Origin: Torreya grandis
Lineage: Eukaryota; Streptophyta; Pinopsida; Cupressales; Taxaceae
DNA: 64,000 bases
Assembly (NCBI GenBank): GCA_037957365.1
Contig: JARHVA010000250.1
Location: 4,471,501 to 4,535,500, forward strand
Direction: 5' to 3'
Below, in pieces: positions 12,211 to 22,929 of this stretch. The notes beneath the pieces are model-generated. The model was not told the origin of the DNA and ran no database searches. It saw only the letters and a list, made by a program, of their open reading frames with translations. The translations under genes were made by a program, and so were the position numbers. Positions within the stretch are counted from its first letter, which is position 1; every line of letters starts with the position of its first letter.

Positions 12211-13920
12211 TCAAATCACATATCCTTTAATAAAGGTAGGCTCAATAAGGAAGGATATGAGAAATTTGTATCCAAGATATTTGGCACAAAAAATGTTTGC
12301 CCAAGGAGTCAGTTCCTTGAGGAGTATCCAACAAAGCTTTGTGACTAACACTTTGTTCATAGAGGAAATATTTCTAATACCCAACCCTCCAAAGGATTTT
12401 AGTAGGCATACCTTATCCCAAGCCACTAGAGAGAATTTGTGAATATCTTCCACTCCCATCCATAAGAACCTTTTTTGGATTTTGTCAAATTTTTCCTGGA
12501 TAACCTTGAGAATTTTGAAGAGGGACATAATGTAGATGAGGAGACTTTGTAAAACACTTTTTATGAGCAACACTTTGCCCACTTGAAAAAGTAGATCCCC
12601 CTTCCAACCAAAAAGCTTACATTGAAACCTTTCACTTAGAGGGTACCAAAATTCATATTTTATTTTCCCTTTAAACATCGGCATGAACTAAATAAACTAA
12701 TGGAAGTTCCTTTATCTAGAAATTTATAATATGTGTAATCTTTCTTTGACGTAGACCCAGTTTGTTGACAAAAAATAAATCACTTTTGGAATAGTTTATC
12801 AACTGCTTTGAGAAAATTGCATAACTATCCATAATAAACTTTAGTTACTTGGCCTCCCTTATCGAAGCCAATGCCAAAATAATCATATCATCAACAAATT
12901 GTTGGTGAAGATAAGGTCGAGCCCTTGAGGCCATTTTAAAACCCTTCAAGATGACTTGTACAAATGGATTCAAAAGGTTCTTGGTTGGGGAATCTGATAT
13001 TAAAATGAACAAGAAGGGAGACAAAGGGTCACCCTATCTAATTCCAGGCTCACTCCCAAAAAATCCAATGGGGAAGACATTAATAATAATAGAAAACATA
13101 GCCATTGAAATGATGTATTAAATCAACCTTCTAGTATGCTTATGAAAACCAAATTTATTTATAACTGAATGTAATAAACCCCAGTCAACTCTATCGTAAA
13201 CTTTGACCATATCAATTTTAAAAATCACACCTATTTGTTTACTTTCAGCCATGTAATGTGTCATCTCATGTACTAACATAATACCATACTGGATTTGCCT
13301 TTTTGAGACATATCCTCCTTGACTAGAAGATATCATTTTATTCAAAAGTGGTTAAATCCTCAATGCCAAAATCTTCATAAATATTTTATAGACATAATTA
13401 CACATACTGATAGGCTTAAAATATTTGAATTTTGAGGTCCATTTCATCTTAAGAGTGAGAGCTATAAAATTATTATTAAATTCTCTGAGAAGTTTTTTGG
13501 AGGATAAAAATTCATCCACCTTCACCCATAAATCTTACTTAATAATATCCCAGTAGTTTTGGAAAAAATCCATAGGAAATCCATTCAGGCCTGATGCTTT
13601 GTCTTTGTTCATTAGGAAAACTACTACCTCTATTTCCTCTTCTGTTATATACCACAACATGTTGTCATTATCATTGTTAGTAATAAGAGTAGGACCCGCT
13701 GAATAAAATCTTTGGTCAATTCTCTGTCAAGCACCAAGTTGAGAGCAAAAACATCTTTGAAGAAACTCACAGCTTTTTCTTTAATGACTATAGGATCACT
13801 ATGAAGGGAGCCATCCTCATCAAATATTTTAGTAATTTTGTAATAAATTTTATTCTTGAGCATATTTAAATGATTTTTTTTTGTGTTATGATCTCCCTCC
13901 TTTAACAAAGTAGCCCTCAA
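12211..13920 (-). pseudogene. LINE A ORF2, reverse transcriptase domain
   Basis: The pre-RT linker (13920-13645) has KEGDHNTKKNHL and KITKIFDEDGS, matching the conserved GD-NT-FFH block before LINE RTs. The RT core follows in pieces: KDKASGLNGFPMDFFQNYWD (near 13570), GGYVSKRQIQYGIMLVHEM and FKIDMVKVYDRVDW (13345-13118), GDPLSPFLFIL (near 13030), and the catalytic block HQQFVDDM (near 12890), an F-x-D-D variant of YADD. Segment 12684-12211 is the thumb region (GGLGIRN, KLCWILL). Frameshifts and stops separate the blocks. Catalytic residues survive even though the frame is lost. Confidence 0.92.
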
Positions 13921-14276
13921 TTTTTATCTGTAGAAAAATTCCTCTTAATCAAGAATGGAATGAGAATCTATCTCTACCTATTGCTCCTGATGAAAGAAAT
14001 ATTCATTGAGGCCTTGGGCATTAATACAATCTTCAATACCAAGCAACTTTGATTTGATATCATATTTTTAGAGGAAGATATTACCAAAAACCTTGCAATT
14101 CCATACACAGATTTTATTCTTGACATTTTAAATTTTTTATGCAAACTTAAACATAGTTGTCCCTGAAGCTTCCACATTCCACCATTCCTTTATTCTTATC
14201 GATAGTTCTAGGTGAGAAAACCACATATGCTCAAATATGAATGGTGTTTTCTAAGTTTTAAAACTTGTTAAAATAT

Positions 14277-14972
14277 TTAGCAACAATGGATTGTGATCTG
14301 ATCCAATCTGAGGGAGTGATGATAAGCAAAATCCTGAATGCTAAACCAATTTGGGGAGATGAGAGTGTGATCTAATCTTGTTTGAATAAGATTCTTACCA
14401 ATCCTTTTATTTGACCAGGTGAACGGAGATCCTCTTAGTTCGATATCAAACAACCCATTGACAACAACGAACTGAGTTAGATCCTCCATACTGCTGGATA
14501 AGTATTGGATACCCCCTTTATTTTCTTCTACACTAATTGGGGTGTTGAAATTTACCACAAGAATCCATTTGAAATCATTACATGTGTTTCTAAAAGACAC
14601 CAGATCCAACCATAATCTTCTCCAACCAACAATCTTATTAGGAGGATAAATATTTGAAAGAATCCAAGAAATATTGTATGAAAGATCAGTAAACAAAACT
14701 GCTAGATGGTGCCTATTTTTAATAAGAATTTCACCCTTTACCCTCTTATCATCCCAAAAGGTAGTAATGCCTTCAGATGCTCCCTCAAAGCCTACACTAG
14801 CTAACATTGCTTCCTTCCAAAGCTTATTTTTTATTGTCTTCAATATGCTACTAGCCATTTTCATTTCTTGGATAGCAAGAATAGCCAGTTGATTAGTAAT
14901 CCTCATATCCCTGAATACTCTATGGCTTATTAAATGGTTTAAAACCCTAATATTCCATGACATAACCTTCAT
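14277..14972 (-). pseudogene. LINE A ORF2, APE-type endonuclease domain
   Basis: This 231-codon open frame starts with MKVMSWNIRVLN, the usual start of plant LINE ORF2, and contains LAIQEMKM (metal-binding Glu motif) and RLDHTLISPNW. Two catalytic sites are damaged: where active enzymes have GDFN it reads VNFN (WILVVNFNTP), and where they have SDH it reads LDQ (SLRLDQITIHC). The enzyme would nick genomic DNA to prime target-primed reverse transcription, but this copy is predicted inactive. The frame then breaks; a short linker segment continues at 14177-13974. Confidence 0.9.
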
Positions 14973-15019
14973 TGTTCCTATTCATTCTACTACCTTACAG
15001 ATTCTTCGCTTGGTTCGAG

Positions 15020-16789
15020 CTTTAGAATTGTTTAATAGCCATTCACTATCTCATTCTTTGTTTTATTCTTTCTAGTTTCAATCGATGAAAAACTTCCTAT
15101 TTTATTTCTTAAACTTGTATCTGCTTGCCTCTTGTACCCATTTGAATTAAATTCCTTCCTCTTTTTAGAAAAATCTAGCTTAAAATTTGGGGAGGTACAA
15201 TAAGAAGATATCCTATTACAAAATTCCTTCTTTTCCTTGCCATTATCCAACATTGTGTGTTCCTAAGATGTGTAAAAAAAAGTACCTTTTAATGGAGAAG
15301 GGATTCTTGGGGATAAACACCCCATTTCTCCTTCCTCCATATTTTACAAACATTGGAAAATATTTTGATCCTCCAATGATGCATAATTTGCTAAAGGATT
15401 TTTAGTATTTTGGAGAACGAAATCACTTGATTTGCCTCTTTAAGACCAAAGTAGCTTTGTATTTTTTCTTGACTTTTGCTTTAAATAGTTATGTTTTTTC
15501 TCCCTTGTAGAACATATTTTGAATTTACCCCTATCACCTTATTAATCCCTGAAGAATTGAAATTATCCATTATGTTAACCTCTACTGAAGCTAGCTTATT
15601 ACCTGATGTAGAAACATCTAAAATCTCAGGAGATACTATAGTGTTATCCAGGGCTGAGCTAATGTGAGTATTCAAATAAGGATCCTTGGAAAGAATATAG
15701 TTTTCCTAAGAAAGAGGTTGAGTATTCAATGAAATCTCTTTTATGTTGGTATTAAGTTTCCTTAGCCAAGTATGTTGATCTTTTTTGAAGACAAAAGGAT
15801 TGCCTTTTTTTAATAAAGGAGGGGCAATTTTTAGTCATATGTCCCTATTTCCTGCATCCTTCACATTTCAGTAAAGAGTACTCATATTCAATGTTTTGAA
15901 TTCTTTCTCCACTTGAGGAATTTATAATAACAAAAGGGGGCAATTCTTGATCCATCCTTACATTTACACATAATCGAGCGTGCACCATGCAGGTCTTAGC
16001 TTCAATAGTGGAGTCAAAGATGATTAGATTATCAAATTTTTTTGCTATACTGATGAATAAGTCTTCTTCCCAAAATTCTAGAGGTAGACTAGGAAGACAC
16101 ACTCAGATGGGCATCTTATGAATATTTTCCTATTATGGGTCGAAGCCTGCCTTTCATTTTTTCAAAAAATGCCCATAGCTGCCCATAAACCAAGGGCCTC
16201 CTACCAATATATGAGCATTGTTAGCTTCATCATTGGTACATTTGATTAGAAAAAAGTCATTTGTAAGTGCCGAGATATCCAAATATCCTCTTAATTTCCA
16301 ATGGATCCTGGCCCAAGCCTTTAACCATTTTACGCTAGGTTGTAGACCAAGAAATTTACCCACCAAACAAGAACACCATAAAGAAGCCTTAGTTTTCAAG
16401 TCATCAGGAATGACAATATGAAAACCTCTCGAATATTTTGTTATGGATAGATCTGAAGCTATACAAACTTCTTTGTATTCTCCTATCTTTCCTTTAAGCT
16501 TATCTATCCATGAACATTTGTTGGGGCTTACTAAATGGCTAGAGAAGCCCGATACTATTGGTTTATCCCCAAGCTGAGGATCTTTGGTTAAGAGAGGTGT
16601 ATTACTAACCTTTTCATTAGGTGTATCGTGCTTATTCAAAAAGTTTTTTGATGAAGACGTATGTCAAGACATGCTCTTCAAGCCCAAATCTATGAGCTAC
16701 ACTTCTGACCCACCTGAGTCCCCCTCACCGTCACTGGTAACTTCTTGCTCCATCACTAAACCTGAATGCTTGGGCCTTTTTCTTAGCAT
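15020..16789 (-). pseudogene. LINE A ORF1: DUF4283-like nucleic-acid-binding protein with CCHC knuckle
   Basis: The frame opens with an ATG at 16789 (MLRKRPKHSG). Segment 16639-16154 is the DUF4283-type domain common to plant LINE ORF1, with SWIDKLKGKIGEYKEV, VGKFLGLQPSVKWLKAWARI and HILVGGPWFMGSYGHF. Segment 16102-15845 continues with LPLEFWEEDLFISIAKKFD and MVHARLCVNV and leads into a zinc knuckle, KCEGCRK then GHMTKNC, with a stop inside it (CX2CX4HX4C spacing preserved). The tail to about 15020 is Lys/Asn/Ser-rich. The protein would bind element RNA in the ribonucleoprotein. Several stops and frameshifts inactivate it. ORF2 begins about 50 bases downstream. Confidence 0.85.
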
Positions 16790-16800
16790 TTTTAGAAAAA

Positions 16801-17396
16801 TTATGTTCCTATTTTAATTATAAATCACTCTAAGTACTTTCATTCCTTCACATAGACAAATCTTAATTTACTATATTTGTTATATTTCAAAATATTAATT
16901 TATTATATTTATTGTATTTCAATTGAATTTACTTATGCATCCTTGTATCGTGGCTAGTGTAATGTTTTAAATAAATGTGCATGTTTTCTAAAATAAAACA
17001 ACAAGGGCTACGATGTAGTGCTAATACCTACCTTTTTACATGGCAATGAAATGAAAATGTACCTGTAATTGCTTGATGTGCACGGTGATGATTTTTTGAC
17101 TTTTGTTTTCTTTAGGTGGCTATTTGTCACTATTTTTTATCTTTTTTTTAGATTGATACAGGTTTTAAATTGATCCCCAGCCATAAAAGTTATACAAAAA
17201 CCAAGTATGCAAGAATTTGACTAAAAACACAAAAATATTCAAGGCTAAACAAAGTGGCATGCCAAGCTAAAGTAGGAAAAACACATAAAACCAACTTCCA
17301 TAAAAAGGGGAAAACCCCAGAAGGGCCAAGATGCCACCTAAAAAAACACAATGATAGAGAAAACCAAAAACAAGCTGATATACTAGAGTCTACTTA
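16801..17396. other. short AT-rich spacer, nothing recognised
   Basis: Sequence between the 5' end of LINE A and the next ORF relic. It may include the LINE A 5' UTR. No motif is visible. Confidence 0.5.
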
Positions 17397-18430
17397 TTTA
17401 GGATCCACTTTATCTTCCAAATCATCCATGATGATGATTTAATTATTTTTAAAATCCATACAAGAAGCTTCACCTACCACAATCCACTTGGAGTCCTTAA
17501 TTTTGATCTTGCATCCACCTAAAGATTCAACCGCTCTGTTGCTATCCAAGCAACCTTGAATGGCCTTTGTGATGATCCATTGTGGCATATTTGGTAACCA
17601 ATATGGAGCAAAAATCCCCCCAAGCCACCAATTTCACCAAAATTTTGACTACATCTACTCGTTACTTATTGTGTTTGGTCTCCTTCCATTGAGATATTTC
17701 CATGATTGGGTTTTTGAGGTGTGATATAGGGGGTAAAGATAGGAATTGACCCTCCATTGAGTTATTAACATAGAACTTCTGATGAATCTCCTTAATAAAG
17801 CTCACAAGAACCATGAATCTTGTTTCCAGTGCTTGAAAAGCCAAAAAAGGCACCAATCCAACCCCATCCGAGCTAGTAAATGGAAGTTTGAGTAGGGGAC
17901 CCAACTTAAAATTTGAAATTTCCTCCACTAGACTGTAATGATGATTTGGTTTGATAAAGAACATAACCGAGTTTGAAACCACCTTAGTATCTGACAGAAG
18001 GGCCATAAGATTTGTGGTGAACATTGCTGCCACTACTAAATTGACTTGACTATATAGGCCCTGCTCCAAGTAATCCTTGCCCAAAATCGATGAGATTGCC
18101 TAACAAATTTATTCAAATAGAACCTAGAAAATATTCTTGAGCCTTTTCTGTGAAATGGCTCCATCAAATGCCATTTCCTAGATAATGCTACCACCATACA
18201 CTGCCATTGTATCCAGAGCTAATTCCACCTCATAATCCATGTTGTAAGCCAAAGCTTCCATGACAAACTACCCGCAACCCAAGGGAGAAATCAAATGATT
18301 CAAAACCACCATTTGACAAGAGGAAATTGAGCCAAACCCTTGTAATTTAATGCATATAATTACCACCCTTGATCGGACGTAAGACATGCATGCCATAAGG
18401 ATGTCGTCAAAAAAGCCAATGAGGTGGCAC
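17397..18430 (-). pseudogene. decayed ORF of more than 300 codons, unknown family
   Basis: The minus strand holds a protein-like reading from about 18430 to 17397. The clean part is 18084-17662 (140 codons): GKDYLEQGLYSQVNLVVAAM, NSVMFFIKPNHHYSLVEEI, FVLAFQALETR-like blocks and FLSLPPISHLKNPIMEISQW. Upstream the same frame continues through several TAG/TAA stops (FVMEALAYNMDYEVELALDT). Downstream, in another frame, it ends near 17397 with KIKIKDSKWIVVGEAS and an acidic tail, MDDLEDKVDPK. No catalytic motif is recognised. It sits between two LINEs in the same orientation; it is not their RNase H or ORF1. Confidence 0.5.
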
Positions 18431-18631
18431 GATTGGAAATAATGATAGGAGCTGCTTTGAAATAATAATCAATGATGTTTATTATTTAAAAAGATTTTTC
18501 AAAGGATTTGGCCCATCCAAAGGCCTCAAAATCAATTTCTAATAATCAAATATTTAGAATTTAGAATTCCTCCATATAATAAAGTTTCCCTTTTTATTTA
18601 TTTAAGAAATCAAGTTAAAAGGAAAGAAAGA

Positions 18632-19130
18632 TCAAAAACCCATATCGATGGAATATAAAGATGAAAAATCTCCCCAGGTATCATGAACATTATCCATTCT
18701 GCTTGTTTCAAGTTGATCAATTGCATAATTGACAAGGAAATCTGTAGTAGCATGAGCCTCTTGGAAGCAATGCTTAGATTCTAAAGAGGCAAAATTGTTC
18801 AATTTTCCCCAGACACTGAATAAAATATTTTCAAGTTTCCAAGAGGTGGCAACATTTTTGAGAAGTAAAAAAATTATAATATGAGAATATCCTTCAATGA
18901 TGAGTTTATCGATATTATAGTGAATTGCAAGGTCAATCCCAGTAACCAATGTTTGTGCTTCTGATTTATTATTAGTTCCATATGTAAGTTTTCTAGAAAT
19001 TGCCCTGATCAAGGACCCATTACAATCTTGGATGATACAACCAACCTCAAAAGCACCCAAATTTCCCTGGAGGAACCATCAAAATTCAATTTGAATCACC
19101 CTGATGGTGGATGAATCCAATAACACTTAT
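18632..19130 (-). pseudogene. LINE B ORF2, RNase H domain
   Basis: The start of the domain, FKLNFDGSSR (near 19110), is separated by a frameshift from the main segment 19060-18632: VGCIIQDCNGSLIRAISR, TNNKSEAQTLVTGIDLAI and HCFQEAHATTDFLVNYA. The catalytic Glu (SEAQ) is kept, but the Asp of the EGDS motif is replaced (LIIEGYSHI). LINE A shows the opposite pattern: Glu lost, Asp kept. Confidence 0.88.
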
Positions 19131-19199
19131 CCTTCTTGAATTTTCACTTATAATTACAATTGACCCATTAATGGGTGGAATGGTAATAAGCCTCCATTT

Positions 19200-20600
19200 T
19201 GTACTCATCCTCATATCCTAGGCTGCAAGAAATTGATTCCTCCTTTTGATTTGATATGAAATAAATTACAAAATTGACACCTTGAGATCTATTAAAATCA
19301 TAGCAAGGGATTTTTCTATACCTTTGAAAGTTCATTGGTTTCTCTCTTTCTAAAGTTTCTAGACAAGGATAGTAGGGATGACTCACCAGAGACCATATAG
19401 AGAGTTTTTACAATCACTGATTGGCCAGGAGGAAAATGCAACATGTAATAAGGTGGCCACACCTAGGACCATTCCAATTTACAACACAGCCATGACCAAC
19501 ACCAAGTTACAAAGGGGAATTTAAATAAAAGATGGTTATCAATTTCTTCATTGTCTTTACAAAGGCAACACCATGAAGGACCAATGAAACTAATTTTATG
19601 TAATATATCCTCAGTTGGAATGCAGTTTTGAATAACAAGCCAACAAATGCATCGGCTTTCTAAAGCCTAATCTTTTCCCAACAAATAAGTCTTGCCCAAA
19701 TCATCATGTCATCAGTAACATCCACCATTTCATAGTTGAGATTAACTGTATAAACACTAGACTTGGCTCCAATCCAATCTAGAGCATCATCCTTATCATT
19801 TAGGAAGACTTCTGATTCTTTAAGTAGTTAGCCAATCTCAAACATTGTTCCAGTGGGATATCCAAAATGTCAAAGCTCTTCCACCCCCAATAGGACACAC
19901 CATTAGATTGTTGAAGTTTTACATGGTTGACAACCAAGATGCCCCATGCTATTAAAATAATACACCTAGCCTCTTCCATGTGAGGTAAATCAATAATGGG
20001 CTTATGCCCATTCTAAGAGTCCTCCCAAAATTTGGCTATTCGTCTGTTGTTGATTATCTAAGAAACATGCTCTGAAATCAAAGACCTACAATTCAACAAA
20101 AAATTCTAAAATTGTGACTCTTTGGGGGGGGGGGGGTTAGTAATATAAACCATGCTATAGGGATTGTATAAAACAATATATTTACTTCCCAATAGCCTAG
20201 ACCATAGAGATTTGGGCTTGGAGAGGATTACCTAGACAAGTTTGGCTCCAAGAGCTTTATCTAAAGATTCAAAATTTTCACTCTAGCCCTTCCCATTTCT
20301 TAACTTTGAAAACACTTTCCCATTTCAATAATGGGATTTTCTTCTGATTCTATACTCCTTGCCACAAAAAATCTTTCATGATTTGATTGAGTTGCTTAAC
20401 TTTATGGCAAAGTGGTTAAAGCACCGAGAGACAATATATAGGTAGATAACTCAAGAAATATTTAATTAGTGTGATACATCTATCTAGTGTCAACTAGTGA
20501 CCTTGCCAAGAAGTCAACCAAACTTTAAAGGAGTTAATAAGTCTTTCCAATGAATTTTTTTTGTCACCCCAGAAAAGAGAGGAACACCTAAATATTTAAA
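19200..20600 (-). pseudogene. LINE B ORF2, thumb and zf-RVT region
   Basis: Degraded coding sequence links RT to RNase H. Near 19600-19540 the minus strand encodes FIGPSWCCLCKDNEEIDNHL, the Cys/His zinc-binding pattern of zf-RVT. A 13-base G run interrupts the region at 20124-20136. Confidence 0.7.
20124..20136. repeat. poly-G homopolymer (13 nt) inside LINE B
   Basis: Thirteen consecutive G (poly-C on the LINE sense strand). It shifts the reading frame of the RT-RNase H linker. Confidence 0.95.
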
Positions 20601-21860
20601 AGGCAACTTTCCAGTGTTAAAACCTAGAACTAGAGAGAGCCTATTTTTCTTATTCAGAATAATTCATGAAAAAAAATTCAGACTTTCTAGTGTTTACCAT
20701 TTGTCCAAAAGTTTCCTCATAGCTATTCAACATGGATTTGAAAATTTGAGCTTCACCCACTGAAGCTTGACCAAAAAGGAAAGTATCATCAGCAAATTGT
20801 TGATGGGTAAGATTTTTAATACCTTTCATGGCTTGAATGTCATGTAGCAAAGAAATTTACTTAACAAATTTCACTACCCTTCCTAAGGCTTCAACCAATA
20901 AAATAAAAAGAAAAAGAGAGAGGGGATCTCCTTGTCTAATTCCCCTAGAAGAATCAAAGAAGCCTATCAGACTTTCGTTAACCAAAATAGAATATATAGG
21001 GCTGGAGATGCACCTGAAAACTCAATCACACCATCTCTTATCAAACCCAAAATTTTCTAGAGTTTTGATAAAAAATCACCAATTAACCCTATCATATGCT
21101 TTACTTATGTCAAGTTTCAGCATCATACCCCTCCAACGAGTAATGGATAAGGAGTGGATGATTTCATGGGCAATAACGATTCCCTCTTGAATATTCCTTC
21201 CAGGAACAAAACCAACTTGCTCCTCCGAGACTAGATAATCAAGGATAAGCCTGAGCCTTGCTGCCATAGCTTTAGAGATGATTTTATAAATCGTATTACA
21301 TAGAGAAATAGGCCTAAAATTTCTAAAACTTTATTGTGAGTCCCATTTTGAAATGAGTGAAATAAAGGTAACATTGAGATCTGGTAGAACCTTATTACTC
21401 CTAGATTCTTCCACCATTTCTAGGACTTCTTCCCCCACCAAATCCCAAAAAGACTGAAAAAAATCCATTGGGATACCATCTGGTCTAGGTGATTTATCTT
21501 TTTCCATATCAAAAAACACAATTCAAATTTCCTCCAAGGTGAAAGGAGCCATTAATTTCACATTTTGATCAAGGGAGACTAGCTGAGTAATAAAATTGAG
21601 ATTGTGATTTTGAGCTTCAAGGTTTGAGGCCTTATCATTATTAAGCAAATCACAGAAAAAATTGACAGCCTCATTATGAATCTCCGGTTGAGTGACCAAA
21701 CTAATATTGGTAGAAGAACAAATTTGAGAAATGCAAGATAAACTATGCCTAATCTTAACTGAATTGTGGAAAAAAGTAGAGTTTTTGTCTTCCTCTTTTA
21801 ACCAGACTGTTCTAGATTTTTGTTTCCAATAAATTTCCTCTCTCTAAAATAATTCCTTAT
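20600..21860 (-). pseudogene. LINE B ORF2, reverse transcriptase domain
   Basis: The pre-RT block KEEDKNSTFFHNSVKIR lies near 21800. The RT core includes DKSPRPDGIPMDFFQSFWDL (21519-21331), EEQVGFVPGRNIQEGIVIAH and MLKLDISKAYDRVNW (21267-21076), and LTHQQFADDTFLFGQAS (20850-20650), with the catalytic FADD at about 20785-20800. Motif order is standard. One or two frameshifts plus several stops separate the blocks. Confidence 0.93.
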
Positions 21861-21949
21861 ATTTTGCAATTAAAAAACATTTCTTTACCATATGAAATTT
21901 GATCTATTCCAACTTGGTACATAGTTTGATTGAGATTCTCTAACTCAAC

Positions 21950-22879
21950 TTCAACCCTAAATTTTTCTTGAAAGATGTTTTTGAAATAATTGATGTTCCA
22001 CTATCGAAGACAACCTTTGATATATTGAAGCTTTTTTTACATTCTAAACATGGGAGAGCATGACTGAATGTGACAATTCTTCCACCAAACTTATATAAGT
22101 CCTTGAAGAGAATGGCCATAGAGCCACATTTTCTTAAACTTGAAAGGGAAAAAGAAGGTTTTATGATCAATATTGACATTCAAAATAATAGGCAAGTGAT
22201 CAGAGCCTACAAATGAAATGATCAAACTTTTTTTAATCCATTTTTGAGACATCCAGTTATTGGAAACTAGGAATCTATCCAAACGTTCCAAAATATTATG
22301 CTCACTACATATTTTGTTACTCTAGGTAAATAATCCCTACTTTGGATGTATATCTAGGAACTCAATATTCAAAATAAACCAAAATAAAATCAAGATTACC
22401 TAGAGTTCCTATGATTTTACCACCTTGTTTTTTTGAAGAAGATAAAATGACATTAAAATCACCACCCATAATAATATTAGAATTCACAATTTGTGAGAAA
22501 AGATTAGCCAATTCAGTCTAGAGAAGTAGTTTGCTATTTGAATCATTTGGCCCATAAACATTACAAAGGAAGAAACTCAAATCCGATCTAGAGCAAGTGA
22601 TTTTACATAATTGCCAATGGTTGCCCATTTAAAAAATATCCTCTTGGACTTTGTAAGGAACCCAAATAATGTCCAAAACTCTTGAGGCCCCATCCACTTA
22701 CATAAAATAACTATTCCACCTTTTCCAAATGAGCCACATTAGATTTGAGGCTTTTACTAGATTTAATTTGTTTCTTGAATCAACAAGACATCAGGATTTT
22801 CAGTCAAGAACAAACATTTAACCAAACATCTTTTGTTAGGGGCATTGAGACCCCTAACATTCCATGAAATAAACTTCAT
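21950..22879 (-). pseudogene. LINE B ORF2, APE-type endonuclease domain
   Basis: ORF2 starts at an ATG at 22879 with MKFISWNVRGLNAPNKR, the canonical plant LINE start, followed by LIQETN (metal-binding Glu). Segment 22291-22091 has ERLDRFLVSNNWM and the intact catalytic VGSDHLPIIL. In contrast to LINE A, the SDH triad is preserved. Stops in the middle of the domain abolish function. Confidence 0.88.
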
Positions 22880-22929
22880 GATACTTGAGGGAGGATTTCC
22901 ACCTTCTGCTTCCCAGGGCCAAATTATTT

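Larger units (their letters stand above)
10480..16800 (-). mobile_element. LINE A: L1-clade plant non-LTR retrotransposon, decayed
   Basis: Minus-strand order is ORF1 (16789 to about 15020), then ORF2: endonuclease (14972-14277), reverse transcriptase (about 13920-12700), thumb/connection (12684-12211), zinc-binding region (about 11780-11640) and RNase H (11329-10844). This is the standard architecture of plant L1 LINEs with an added RNase H. Every module has stops or frameshifts, so the copy is dead. No poly(A) tail or target duplication could be placed with confidence; the 3' boundary is somewhere between 10840 and 10480. Confidence 0.9.
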
